The notes beneath the pieces are model-generated. The model had not been told where the DNA came from. It saw only the letters and a program-made list of their open reading frames with translations, and searched no databases. Positions 42,254 through 55,485 of a stretch of DNA of 64,000 nt are shown here, piece after piece; positions within the stretch are counted from its first letter, which is position 1; every line of letters begins with the position of its first letter. This DNA comes from Bacilli bacterium (GTDB lineage Bacteria; Bacillota_I; Bacilli_A; RF39; UBA660), in the NCBI GenBank assembly GCA_017473105.1, contig JAFUNE010000005.1:1-64000 (forward strand), written 5' to 3'. Both the position numbers and the translations under genes were made by a program.

Positions 42254-42565
42254 TTAGTTACTTGGAGTACTTATTTCATCATCTGTCATGGTTGATATTA
42301 TTAGTTCGTCATCATTAGGTGTTGAAATAATAATATCTTGATTATTTTCTTCTTTGTTTTCTTCAGTTTTTTCATCACTTGGTGTTGAAGGATTTTTTTC
42401 TTCTGAAAAATCTAAACTTGATAAAAATATTCCACCTGCTATGCATATTACAAGTACAATTATCGTTGGTATCAAATATATTGGTAATCCCTTTTTTTCA
42501 GGTTTATTTTCTTCATTATTTGTTATATTTATATTAACATTATTTTCTTGTGAATTATTTTCCAT
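42254..42565 (-). CDS. Small membrane protein with acidic STP-rich tail
   Basis: 103 residues from ATG 42565, supported by GAGGAG 9 nt upstream. A charged Asn/Glu-rich cytoplasmic part, one membrane helix (about 33-53, IYLIPTIIVLVICIAGGIF), and an outside tail with imperfect repeats STPSDE, STPNDD, STMTDD, STPSN. No family recognised. Own promoter (42589-42617) and terminator. Confidence 0.55.
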   Translation of the reverse strand: MENNSQENNVNINITNNEENKPEKKGLPIYLIPTIIVLVICIAGGIFLSSLDFSEEKNPSTPSDEKTEENKEENNQDIIISTPNDDELIISTMTDDEISTPSN

Positions 42566-42588
42566 TTCTTTATTCTCCTCTATAATAT

Positions 42589-42617
42589 AGAATAACATAG
42601 AATACATATTTTTTCAA
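42589..42617 (-). promoter_or_regulatory. Promoter of the 42254 gene
   Basis: Minus-strand TTGAAA (42612-42617), 17 nt, TATTCT (42589-42594), directly after the rpoC terminator. Confidence 0.55.
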
Positions 42618-42622
42618 TTTAG

Positions 42623-42657
42623 AAAAAAAGAAAGTACTGATTATTCAGCACTTTCTT
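42623..42657 (-). terminator. Terminator overlapping the rpoC stop codon
   Basis: 13-bp stem 42628-42640 with 42645-42657 (one G-U pair) and a T-run on the minus strand. The rpoC TAA (42641-42643) is in the four-base loop; the last four rpoC codons are in the stem. Confidence 0.85.
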
Positions 42658-45600
42658 CAGTTTCTTCAATATCATTATTTAACATTGCTTCAACAGTTTC
42701 CTCATTTGCATCATCACTTAAGAATTTTTCTTCAAGAACTTCTGCTGCATCATCATCTAATAATTCATTTTTTAGCATTACTTCGATGTTATTGTATTGT
42801 TTAGCTCCTGTTCCAGCAGGTATTAATTTACCAAGGATAACATTTTCCTTAAGTCCATTTAACATATCTACTTTTCCACGAGTTGCTGCATCAGTTAAGA
42901 TTCTTGTTGTTTCTTGGAATGAAGCACTTGATAAGAATGAATCTGTTTCTAATGATGCTTTAGTGATACCAAGCATTACTGGTTTACCTGTAGCAGGTAC
43001 TCCACCACTTAGAATTACTGGTTTATTAATTTCAGCAAATTCTCTTAATGGTACGCTTAATCCTTCGATAAGTTTAGTATCTCCTGGATCAATAACTTTA
43101 ATCTTAGTTATCATTCTTCTAACAACTGTTTCTATATGTTTATCTGAAACATCAACACCTTGACTCTTATAAACTTTTTGTACTTCTTTTAGGATGTACA
43201 TGTTAACTGTAGTTGGGTCAGTAACAGCAAGTAATTCTTTTGGTGAAATACTTCCTTCTGTTAATGCTTGTCCAGCAACGATTTCGTCACCTTTTTCTAC
43301 TTTTAACTTAGCATTATATTGAGTTGCATGTTCTCTAGTTTCAACATCATTTGTGATATAAATTTTAAATCTATTCTTTTCATCAACGATTTTTGTAATT
43401 TTACCATTGATTTCAGCGATAGTAGCTTTTGCTTTTGGTATACGAGCTTCGAATAACTCTTCAACTCTTGGAAGACCTTGAGTAATATCAGCTGCAGATG
43501 CAACACCACCTGTGTGGAATGTACGCATTGTTAACTGAGTACCTGGTTCACCGATAGATTGAGCGGCCATGATACCTGTTGCTTCTCCTACTTCTACTAG
43601 GTTACCAGTAGCAAGGTTAAGTCCATAACATTTTTGACAAATTCCACTTGAACATTTACAAGTAAGAACGCTTCTAATTTCCATCTTAGTGATTCCAGCA
43701 TCAACAATCTTATCAGCTACTCTTTCAGTAATTAATGCACCTCTATCAATAAGAACTTCTTTTGTTTCAGGGTGTAATAATTTTTGATTTGAGTAACGTC
43801 CTACGATTCTATCTCTGAATGATTCAATTACACTTCCACTCTTTTCATCAGTGAACGCTTCAACTTCGATACCTTGAATAGTACCACAATCTTCTTCACG
43901 TACAATGATATCTTGAACAACGTCTACTAAACGTCTTGTTAAGTATCCAGCATCTGCAGTCTTAAGCGCTGTATCCGCTGTACCTTTTCTTGAACCGTGT
44001 GTACTTAAGAAGAATTCTTGAACGTCTAATCCTTCACGGAATGAAGCAAGAATTGGAATTTCTACTTGACCACCATCTGGTTTAGCCATAATACCACGCA
44101 TACCAGCAAGTTGTCCTAATTGGTTTGCAGAACCTCTGGCACCAGAATTGATAATCATTGAAAGTGGATTTTCTACATCTTGTTTTAATAACTCCCCAAG
44201 TTTTCCTTGAACAGCATTAGTTGTATCAGTCCACAATTTAATAATTTTGTTATGTCTTTCTTCATCAGTAATTAAACCACGTTTAAATTGTTTATTGATT
44301 TGAGTTATTGTTTGATTAGTCTCATCAATTAATGTTTGTTTTTGTGTGTTTACTGGAATATCTGATAAAGAAATTGTAATTCCTGATTTAGTACTGTATT
44401 TAAATCCTAAATCTTTTAAGTTATCTAAGAATATTGATGTTTCAGTAGTCTTATATCTCTTGAAGATTTGAGCAATTATTTTTCCTAAATCTTTTTTAAT
44501 TAATGCAGGAACAACTGGCATATTTGCAACTTCTTCACGTAAATTTTTACCTTTTTCGATAAAGAATTTATCTGGAGTCATATATTCAATGTTAGCTTTA
44601 CTTCCTTCATTGATATATGGATAAGTATCTGGGAAAATTTCATTGAAGATTATTTTACCAGCAGTAGTTACTAAATATTTTTCCTTTTGTTCATCTGTCC
44701 AAATTTTATGTTTTAATTCTTTTGCAAGAATACATACTCTTGTATGTAAAGTAATTTCTCTTCTTTCATATGCCATTAAAATTTCATTAGCATTTTTGAA
44801 AGCTTTACCTTCGTTTGGTTCACCAGCAAGTTCTAGTGTTAAATAATAGTTTCCTAATACCATATCTTGTGATGGTGTAACGATTGGTTTTCCATCTTTA
44901 GGGTCAAGAATGTTATTAGCACCTAACATTAATAATCTTGCTTCTGCTTGAGCTTCTTCACTAATAGGTACGTGAATAGCCATTTGGTCACCGTCGAAGT
45001 CTGCGTTGAATCCACCACAAACTAATGGGTGTAATCTAAGAGCTTTTCCACCAACTAAGATTGGTTCGAAAGCTTGAATTGATAATCTGTGTAGTGTTGG
45101 GGCACGGTTTAATAATACTGGATGTTCACGTATAACATCTTCTACTACATCCCATACTCTTTCATCTTGAACATCAATTATCTTTTTAGCAGCTTTAATA
45201 TTGTGAGCAATTCCTCTTTCAACTAATTGTTGCATTACATATGGTTTAAATAATTCTAAAGCCATATCTTTTGGAACACCACATTGATACATTTTTAGGT
45301 TTGGTCCTACAACGATAACACTACGTCCAGAGTAGTCAACTCTCTTACCAAGTAAGTTTTGTCTAAATCTACCTTGTTTTCCTTTTAACATTGAAGATAA
45401 TGATTTTAAAGGTCTATTTCCAACACCTTGAACACTTCTTCCACGTCTTCCATTATCGATTAATGCATCAACTGCTTCTTGAAGCATACGTTTTTCATTT
45501 TGAACAATGATTGTTGGTGCTTCTAATTCTAATAATTTTTTAAGACGATTATTTCTATTGATAATTCTTCTATATAAATCATTTAAATCAGATGTAGCAA

Positions 45601-46344
45601 ATCTTCCACCTGGAAGTTGAATCATTGGTCTTAAGTCTGGTGGTAAGACAGGAAGAACATCTAAAATCATCCATTCCGGTCTATTACCACTTTCTAAAAA
45701 TGAATTTAAGCAATCAAGTCTCTTAATTAATCTTAATTTCTTTTGTCCTTGTGCATTGTCTACTTCTTCTTTTAACTCTGCAACTTCTTTTTCAAGATCT
45801 ACTTCAGTTAATAATTCTTTAATAGCTTCTGCACCCATTCCAACTCTGAATCCATCTCCATATTTTTCATAATATGCTCTGTATTCTTTGTCAGATAATG
45901 TTTGTTTTTTAGCAAGAGGTGCAATTCCTGGATCAATTACAATGTAACTAACAAAGTATAGAACTTCTTCTAACTCTCTAGGACTAATATCTAATACTAA
46001 TCCCATTTTTGGAGGTACACCTTTTGCATACCAAATGTGGCTAACAGGACTAGCAAGTTCAATGTGTCCCATTCTTTCTCTTCTTACTTTTGCACGAGTT
46101 ACTTCAACACCACATCTGTCACAAACTACATTTTTATATCTTAATCTTTTGTATTTTTTACAACTACATTCGAAATCTTTTGTTGGACCGAATATCTTTT
46201 CACAGAAAAGTCCGTCTCTTTCAGGGTTTAATGTTCTGTAGTTAATTGTTTCAGGTTTTTTAACTTCTCCATATGACCATTCTCTAATCTTTTCTGGAGA
46301 TGCAATACCTATACGAATTCCATCAAATTCATTAACTTCATTCA

Positions 46345-46345
<1 letters not shown>
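42641..46345 (-). CDS. rpoC: RNA polymerase subunit beta'
   Basis: 1234 residues. N-terminal zinc finger ([20 protein letters not shown]), the active-site [12 protein letters not shown] loop, trigger-loop MRTFHTGG, and a second zinc site ([13 protein letters not shown]). The end is acidic. The start shares one base with the rpoB stop (TAATG), so the two are translationally coupled. Standard length for Bacillota. Confidence 0.98.
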
Positions 46346-49989
<3,644 letters not shown>

Positions 49990-50052
49990 TATTTCACCCC
50001 AATCCTAAATTTTTAAAGAACACAAATTTTAAAAATAAAACAAATGTACTGC

Positions 50053-50081
50053 AATATAAAATTTTATCACAGTAAATTCAA
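50053..50081 (-). promoter_or_regulatory. Promoter of rpoBC
   Basis: Minus-strand TTGAAT (50076-50081), 17 nt, TATATT (50053-50058), about 60 nt before the GTG start. Confidence 0.6.
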
Positions 50082-50100
50082 TAAATCAATCAAAATTTAT

Positions 50101-50703
50101 CTATTTTTCCATTTTTTTTACTTTATATATAAAATATCCTTTATCTTTATTAATTGTTTCAACAATGCAATCTTTTTCAAGTGTTTTCTTTATTGAAAGT
50201 GCTCCTTGATCTTTTCTTATTACGAAATATAATGCTCCGTCTTCATTTAAGTGTTCAAAGGCACCAGTTAATATACTCAACAATTTTTCTTTTCCTACTC
50301 TTATAGGAGGATTTGTTATAACAACATCATATTTATCTTTAACCTCGCTATAAGCATCGCTTAGAAATACGTTTCCTTTAAATTTACCTTGTTTTTTTAT
50401 ATTTCTTTTTGTTAGATGTACAGCTCTTTTATTAACATCTACCATATCTACATATGAATCTGTTACTACGCTTATTACAGTTCCAATGAAACCATATCCA
50501 CATCCAACATCTAATACTTTTTTACCAGTAGTATCTTCTTCCTTTAAATATGTTTCTAGAAGTAATCTACTACCATAATCAATACTCTTTTTACTAAATA
50601 CACCATTATCTGATAAAAAGGTAAAAGAAAAGGAAGCGTATTTGTAAATAAGCTCTCTAACTTGACTTACTAAACTTTCATCATTCATAAAATAATGACT
50701 CAT
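50101..50703 (-). CDS. RsmC/YbxB-like SAM methyltransferase
   Basis: 200 residues from ATG 50703 (AAAGGGA; the TTG at 50721 is rejected). SAM-binding VLDVGCGYGFIG, catalytic NPPIRVGK typical of RsmC-type N2-guanine methyltransferases, and GALYFVIRKDQG. Its place between rplL and rpoB is that of ybxB in Bacillus. Probably modifies rRNA; target not proven. Confidence 0.85.
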   Translation of the reverse strand: MSHYFMNDESLVSQVRELIYKYASFSFTFLSDNGVFSKKSIDYGSRLLLETYLKEEDTTGKKVLDVGCGYGFIGTVISVVTDSYVDMVDVNKRAVHLTKRNIKKQGKFKGNVFLSDAYSEVKDKYDVVITNPPIRVGKEKLLSILTGAFEHLNEDGALYFVIRKDQGALSIKKTLEKDCIVETINKDKGYFIYKVKKMEK

Positions 50704-50745
50704 ACTTTGCTTCCCTTTCAATATAAAATTTGTTTTATTTTAAAA

Positions 50746-50771
50746 ACGCAAAAAAGCCTTTATACAAGGCT
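50746..50771 (-). terminator. Terminator of the rplJL operon
   Basis: AGCCTT (50755-50760) pairs with AAGGCT (50766-50771), followed by six T on the minus strand, 11 nt after the rplL stop. Confidence 0.8.
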
Positions 50772-50781
50772 ATTAATGCAA

Positions 50782-51153
50782 TTAAGCTAATTCTACAGTA
50801 GCTCCAGCTTCTTCTAATTTAGCTTTTAATTCTTCAGCTTCAGCAGCAGGAATTCCTTCTTTAACATTTCCACCAGCATCAGCGATATCTTTAGCTTCTT
50901 TTAATCCTAATCCAGTAGCTTCTCTAATTACTTTAATTACTTGTAATTTTTGAGCTCCAGCATCTTTAAGAACTACATTCTTAACTCCGCTTCCTGTACT
51001 TTCTTCTGCCTCAGCAGCAGGTGCAGCAGCAACAGCAACAGCACTTGGATCTACTCCGAATTCTTCTTTCATCATATCAACTAATTCTTTAACTTCAAGA
51101 ATAGTTTTTTCTTTTAAAGCTTCAATAATATCTTTGTTATCAATTTTTGCCAT
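50782..51153 (-). CDS. rplL: Ribosomal protein L7/L12
   Basis: 123 residues: N-terminal dimerisation helices, Ala/Glu-rich hinge ([14 protein letters not shown]), and the conserved C-terminal [20 protein letters not shown]. Forms the ribosomal stalk that recruits GTPase factors. One nt after rplJ; GGAGGA ribosome site. Confidence 0.98.
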   Translation of the reverse strand: MAKIDNKDIIEALKEKTILEVKELVDMMKEEFGVDPSAVAVAAAPAAEAEESTGSGVKNVVLKDAGAQKLQVIKVIREATGLGLKEAKDIADAGGNVKEGIPAAEAEELKAKLEEAGATVELA

Positions 51154-51154
51154 A

Positions 51155-51658
51155 TTAGTTATTTCCTCCTTCTTCTAACTTTTCAGCATATAAATTTAAT
51201 CCTATACTTAAATTTCTTACATGTTCAATTAAACCACCAGCAAACATTGTAAGTAATCCTTCCATACTTGGTATAGTAGCATATTCAGCGATAACTTTAG
51301 TATCAACTACTTCATTATCAATATAACCTACTCTAATTTCAAGTGCTGGATGTTCTTTAGCGAACTTACTAACAACTTTGATTGGTTCGATAATTGAATC
51401 AGCGAATAAATAAGCATTAGGTCCTTCCATGTATTCGTTTAATGCAATATTCTTATTTTTTAACGCGATGTTCATAAGAGTATTTTTATAAACAGTTACA
51501 TCAGAATTTACTTCTCTTAAACTATGTCTTAATTCAGCTATTTCAGAAACTGTAAGACCTTGATAATTTAATAACAAGAATGTTTTAGCATTATCTAATC
51601 TTTCAGAAATTTCAGCAACAACTGCTTCTTTTTGTTTAAGAATTTCTTTACTTGCCAT
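51155..51658 (-). CDS. rplJ: Ribosomal protein L10
   Basis: 167 residues from ATG 51658 with AAAGGAGA upstream. Starts [13 protein letters not shown], typical [13 protein letters not shown] and GPNAYLF. It anchors L12 dimers to the large subunit and represses its own operon through the leader at 51665-51780. rplK/rplA are not upstream, so the operon is L10-L12 only. Confidence 0.97.
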   Translation of the reverse strand: MASKEILKQKEAVVAEISERLDNAKTFLLLNYQGLTVSEIAELRHSLREVNSDVTVYKNTLMNIALKNKNIALNEYMEGPNAYLFADSIIEPIKVVSKFAKEHPALEIRVGYIDNEVVDTKVIAEYATIPSMEGLLTMFAGGLIEHVRNLSIGLNLYAEKLEEGGNN

Positions 51659-51664
51659 ATAGTC

Positions 51665-51780
51665 TCCTTTCATCAATTAAAAAGTTTCCTAAGGCAAGGA
51701 AACTATATTATAATCGTCATTATAAAAATGTTTCCTCGGTAAGATTTACTTTTGCACTTACTGTCTTTGGTCACTTCAAC
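51665..51780 (-). ncRNA. L10 leader (autoregulatory RNA of rplJL)
   Basis: The minus strand between the promoter and rplJ carries the features of the Bacillota L10 leader: GACAGTAAGTGC, CTTACCGAGGAAAC and a terminal attenuator. The attenuator is an 8-bp stem (51683-51690 with 51697-51704) followed by TTTTT, 20 nt before the rplJ start. L10(L12)4 binding to the leader is known to favour termination in this family. Confidence 0.8.
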
Positions 51781-51787
51781 GAGTTTG

Positions 51788-51816
51788 ATTTTACTACATT
51801 TTATCTAGTTTGTAAA
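51788..51816 (-). promoter_or_regulatory. Promoter of the rplJL operon
   Basis: Minus-strand TTTACA (51811-51816), 17 nt, TAAAAT (51788-51793), just upstream of the L10 leader. Confidence 0.75.
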
Positions 51817-51837
51817 GTACTTTTTGAAAAATTATGT

Positions 51838-51864
51838 AAAAAGATTGTATCTTTCGATACAACC
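51838..51864 (-). terminator. Terminator of the cdaA-cdaR operon
   Basis: 9-bp stem 51843-51851 with 51856-51864 (one G-U), GAAA loop on the minus strand, then TTTTT; 2 nt after the cdaR stop. Confidence 0.8.
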
Positions 51865-51866
51865 TT

Positions 51867-53258
51867 TTATTTTTTCTTTTCGACTATTACAATCTTAACT
51901 TTTGTTGTTCTTGAAGTATAAATTAGTTTATTGTCATTACCTACTACATTTACTGGTACATCATATGTTCCTGTAGCTTCAATTCCTTTTAGATCAACAA
52001 CTGCTTTTATATCTTCTTTCTTAACTTTATTTAATAGTGTTTTAACACCTTTAACAACAACATCAACACTTGTACTTTCTATATTTGCTGCTTTTGCATC
52101 AAATTTATCATCAAGTCCCTCAAATGTTACTGGTACTCCTTCAAATTCAATTGAAGTTTCTTTTTCCATAACTACTTTGATTGTTAGTGCTGTTTCACTC
52201 ATACTTCTTACACCATTTGGTTTAACAATTGTTTCTTGATATGTCTTATCTTGACTTATTCCGTCTACATTTATTTCTACATCAATTTTTTCAATTCCTT
52301 TTAATGATGCTTCATCACCGTATAATGTTACATTTTCAACATTAGGTGTTATAGAACTTATTGCACTTCCACTCGCCACACTTCCAACAGGTACTACATT
52401 AATTGGTACTGTTTTATTTGGACTATCTACAACTACAGTTGCTGTAATTGTATTTGGTACAATCTCAATATCATTAATTTCTGTTCCGTTTTCATCGTAT
52501 GCTACTAATTTAACATTATCTAGTGTGTATGTATCTGCTTTTGTTGCATTTAATGCATTTGCATCAACTAATGCTTTTACATTTGCAACAGTTCCAATTT
52601 TTTCTTTATATGATTTAATTATTACTTCTGATTTTTCAAGTGCAACTGAACTAATTGTTAGTTTTTCATTTAATTTATCTTGATTTAATATATCAGTTGT
52701 TAATGTTCTAGATTCACTAACTTTTGGATGTATTACAATTGTTACTCTTGATGGGTCTAATTTATAATCTAGTGTATTGATTGGATTATTATATTTTATA
52801 TTTACTTTATGAGTTCCTTCACTATATCCTGTTAAATCAAGAGATAATTGATGGTCTCCTAATTGTTCTGCTAAATATAAAGAACTTTTTTTACCCATAA
52901 GTACAATATCAGCACTTTCTGGAATACCTTCTACTACATATGCTTCTTCATTATAATCAACATTTATTGTTTGATTTGAAAGTACGATTGCTTCTGTTTC
53001 AGTTAAATTTACTACTTTTAAATCAACTGCAAAGAATGCTGCTAATGCAACCACTAGTGATAAATATAATAATGTTGTTGGATTATTAATGAATTTATCA
53101 AAACTTCCATTTCTATTTGCAATTGCATCTCCAATTCTATAAACAAATTTTGATAATGGAGTTACAATTAGTAAATCTAATATTCTATATAATACTCTAA
53201 AAATAACTTTAAAGAACTTTTTAATAGGTTTAAAAAATGAACCTTTTTTCTTACTCAT
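51867..53258 (-). CDS. cdaR: CdaR (YbbR-domain regulator of CdaA)
   Basis: 463 residues from ATG 53258 (GGTGA upstream; the GTG at 53273 is less likely). A basic N-terminus, one membrane helix (about 63-82) and four YbbR-like repeats outside the membrane with VNVVPVG, VPVTFEG and VPVNVVG signatures. Overlaps the end of cdaA by 8 nt. In the family it binds and tunes the diadenylate cyclase. glmM, often third, is not present here. Confidence 0.88.
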   Translation of the reverse strand: MSKKKGSFFKPIKKFFKVIFRVLYRILDLLIVTPLSKFVYRIGDAIANRNGSFDKFINNPTTLLYLSLVVALAAFFAVDLKVVNLTETEAIVLSNQTINVDYNEEAYVVEGIPESADIVLMGKKSSLYLAEQLGDHQLSLDLTGYSEGTHKVNIKYNNPINTLDYKLDPSRVTIVIHPKVSESRTLTTDILNQDKLNEKLTISSVALEKSEVIIKSYKEKIGTVANVKALVDANALNATKADTYTLDNVKLVAYDENGTEINDIEIVPNTITATVVVDSPNKTVPINVVPVGSVASGSAISSITPNVENVTLYGDEASLKGIEKIDVEINVDGISQDKTYQETIVKPNGVRSMSETALTIKVVMEKETSIEFEGVPVTFEGLDDKFDAKAANIESTSVDVVVKGVKTLLNKVKKEDIKAVVDLKGIEATGTYDVPVNVVGNDNKLIYTSRTTKVKIVIVEKKK

Positions 53259-54066
53259 TTTCTTCACCTTCACTTTCTAAGTCTACTTCATAGAATGTTT
53301 CTCTTTTTGGTTGTAATTCTTCTAGTAACAATAATTTAACATCATCTAAACTTAAATTGTAATTTAATTCACTTGAAACAGCTACTGAAATTCTTCCTGT
53401 TTCTTCACTTACTATAATTGAAATACAATCTGATACTTCACTTATTCCAAGAGCAGCTCTATGTCTTGTTCCTAATCTTTTTGAAATATTCGGATTATTA
53501 CTTGTTGGAAAAACACTTCCGGCACATGTGATTTTATCTCCTTGTAATATAACTCCTCCATCATGAAGTGGGTTATTTGGGAAGAATAGAGATATCAATA
53601 ACTCACTACTTATATCAGCGTATAATTTTGTTGCTGGTTCTATATATTGAGCTAAACTATAATCTCTTTCAATTACCATTAATGCACCGATTTTATTTTT
53701 CTTTAGATAATCTATCGCATTAATAATTTCATAAACCATTTTTTCTCTTTCATCTACTGTAAGAGTTTTATGTCTTCCTAGTAGTTGTGTTCTTCCTATA
53801 CTTTCTAAAACATTTCTTATTTCAGGTTGGAATATAATTATAAGTGCAAGTGGTCCCCAAGAAATTACATATTCTAATATGATTCCTACCGTATTCAAAT
53901 TTAACCAATCACTTAATAACTTTAATATAATAACTGCAATTAACCCCTTAAAGATTAATGTTAATTTAAAATTGTTCTTTGAGTAATTTAATAGTTGGTA
54001 AAACATAAACCATACTATTGCAATATCTATAACTTTCGTAATAATACTAAATATTGTTGTTAACAT
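53251..54066 (-). CDS. cdaA: Diadenylate cyclase CdaA
   Basis: 271 residues: three membrane helices (to about residue 85), then the DAC domain with LHDGGVI (usual form DGA) and GTRHRAALG. Makes c-di-AMP from two ATP at the membrane; c-di-AMP controls potassium and osmolyte balance and wall homeostasis. A TATAAT-like -10 is at about 54087-54092 after the spoVS terminator. GAGGTGA start. Confidence 0.93.
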   Translation of the reverse strand: MLTTIFSIITKVIDIAIVWFMFYQLLNYSKNNFKLTLIFKGLIAVIILKLLSDWLNLNTVGIILEYVISWGPLALIIIFQPEIRNVLESIGRTQLLGRHKTLTVDEREKMVYEIINAIDYLKKNKIGALMVIERDYSLAQYIEPATKLYADISSELLISLFFPNNPLHDGGVILQGDKITCAGSVFPTSNNPNISKRLGTRHRAALGISEVSDCISIIVSEETGRISVAVSSELNYNLSLDDVKLLLLEELQPKRETFYEVDLESEGEENE

Positions 54067-54162
54067 TTATTCACCTCTTTTACATATATAATCATTATAA
54101 CTCATTTAATTTCTTTTTTCTATAAATTTAAATTCCTTTACGATTTATTTGACCAAATTAAA

Positions 54163-54180
54163 AGAAGCTATTTAGCTTCT
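54163..54180 (-). terminator. Terminator overlapping the spoVS stop codon
   Basis: 8-bp stem 54163-54170 with 54173-54180 and TTTTAATTT on the minus strand; the TAG stop (54168-54170) is inside the stem. Confidence 0.75.
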
Positions 54181-54431
54181 ACTAATAATTTAATTGCAGT
54201 TTTTTCTTTTCCGTCAATTATAACATCATAAAAAGCCGGTATACAAATCAAATTATATCCTAATGGTGCTACGTAACCTCTTGCAATACATACTGCTTTT
54301 ATTGCTTGATTTATTGCACCTGCTCCTACAGTTTGTATTTCTACAGAAGTTGAGCCTTCTCTAAAAGAGTTTGCTATACTCCCTGCTACCTTTTGTGAAA
54401 TACTTTTACTTGAAACTTTTATTACATCCAT
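54168..54431 (-). CDS. spoVS: Stage V sporulation protein S family
   Basis: 87 residues from ATG 54431 (GAGGTGA). MDVIKVSSKSI, VAGSIANSFREG, VGAGAINQAIKA and a C-terminal KLLVEAK are the SpoVS signature; an Alba-like nucleic-acid-binding fold. In Bacillus it affects spore coat assembly and septation; it is also found in non-sporulating relatives. With the CotD-like gene it is the only sporulation hint in the window. Confidence 0.9.
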   Translation of the reverse strand: MDVIKVSSKSISQKVAGSIANSFREGSTSVEIQTVGAGAINQAIKAVCIARGYVAPLGYNLICIPAFYDVIIDGKEKTAIKLLVEAK

Positions 54432-54460
54432 TTTTGTCACCTCATTAATTTATATGAAAA

Positions 54461-54489
54461 AAAGAAAATAATTATTCATTATTTTCTTT
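54461..54489 (-). terminator. Terminator after the frameshifted small gene
   Basis: 12-bp stem 54461-54472 with 54478-54489 directly after the stop at 54490, followed on the minus strand by seven T. Confidence 0.8.
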
Positions 54490-54665
54490 CTATCTTGATC
54501 TAAATTTTTGGGATGGTGTTAGTTCATTTTCATGATATATCATTACCTGATGCCAATTTATTTCTTTTCCTCTAAGTTCATCTGACATTAAAGTTAGTCC
54601 TGGTATCATTTTCCCTTGTCTTTCAAAAACTTTATTTGTTCTTCTGTTAAATTATCAATATTCAT
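54490..54665 (-). pseudogene. 58-residue small gene split by a -1 frameshift
   Basis: ATG 54665 gives 19 residues (MNIDNLTEEQIKFLKDKGK) and a TGA at 54606-54608. A frame one base back continues with MIPGLTLMSDELRGKEI, NWHQVMIYHENELTPSQKF to a TAG at 54490, adjacent to a terminator. Zero-frame codons before the stop are AAG GGA AAA TGA; G GGA AAA is a canonical X XXY YYZ slip site and a -1 slip joins the frames exactly. A missing A in a short A-run is the simpler cause. No family recognised; the terminator fit supports a real gene end. Confidence 0.6.
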
Positions 54666-54720
54666 ATTATCACTCTCTATCTTTTTTTCATTATATCATA
54701 TATTTTATTTTCGTATATAA

Positions 54721-54750
54721 AAAGAAGATAATTTATTCATTATCTTCTTT
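54721..54750 (-). terminator. Terminator overlapping the 54733 gene's stop codon
   Basis: Perfect 12-bp stem 54721-54732 with 54739-54750; the TAA (54733-54735) is in the loop. Confidence 0.8.
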
Positions 54751-55473
54751 ATTTGTTTTATTCTTTCTTTTTCTTTTCTTTTTCTTTGGTTCTAATTCTT
54801 CTTGTGTTTTTGGTTTAATTCTTTTTGAATTTACTTTTTTCATTGCTCTTGGTTTTACTTTTTTTTCTGGTACTTTAACTTCATCATAATTTAGTGCATC
54901 TATTAATTCTTTTCTAAATGTTTTTCCGTTAAATAAAATTATTAATAAAACTTCTATTAAGCTTAATAAACCAAATCCTAAGAAATAATAACCGAAAATC
55001 ATATAAGCAACATCCATTTTCCATTTTAATTCAACTAATAGAATAATTGATAATATTACAATTAATATTGTAATAGCTGTTTTTGGTAAGTAATTTATAC
55101 TTTTGCTTTTTATTAATTTATAACAACTAATAACTTTATTTAATGAATATGTTAATATAAAAAATATAATTGAATTTCCGATTATATAATATATATCTGT
55201 ATTTGTTTTATTAAACATTATGAATGCTGATACACATATATTAATTAGTCCAAAGTACAAAAATTCATAATCACCTTTTCTTCTATTTAAGAAGTATGCT
55301 AATATTGAGAAAAATGCAAATATAAAGAAATATGAAATTGTATATTGATATATTTCTACTTCTGCAGATATCTCTGAATTTAATAGGAAAAATCCCATAA
55401 ACGACATTATTGAATAAAGCATTATATCTATTGAATATAGTGATTTATCAAATTCTTTAAAAACCCTTTTCAT
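54733..55473 (-). CDS. Multi-pass membrane protein with basic cytoplasmic tail
   Basis: 246 residues: six or seven hydrophobic helices up to about residue 190, then a tail of about 50 residues extremely rich in Lys, Arg and Glu (KPRAMKKVNSKR, PKKKKRKRKNK). No family recognised. Follows the AI-2E-type gene by 12 nt and shares its operon. The basic tail could bind nucleic acid or acidic lipid; inference only. AGGAGTG ribosome site. Confidence 0.5.
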   Translation of the reverse strand: MKRVFKEFDKSLYSIDIMLYSIMSFMGFFLLNSEISAEVEIYQYTISYFFIFAFFSILAYFLNRRKGDYEFLYFGLINICVSAFIMFNKTNTDIYYIIGNSIIFFILTYSLNKVISCYKLIKSKSINYLPKTAITILIVILSIILLVELKWKMDVAYMIFGYYFLGFGLLSLIEVLLIILFNGKTFRKELIDALNYDEVKVPEKKVKPRAMKKVNSKRIKPKTQEELEPKKKKRKRKNKTNKEDNE

Positions 55474-55485
55474 TCTTTAACACTC

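Noticed and set aside
54606..54608. TGA read as Trp (Mollicutes code) to rescue the small gene
   Set aside because: Reading through gives a stop four codons later and not the conserved-looking second frame; TGG is used normally elsewhere.
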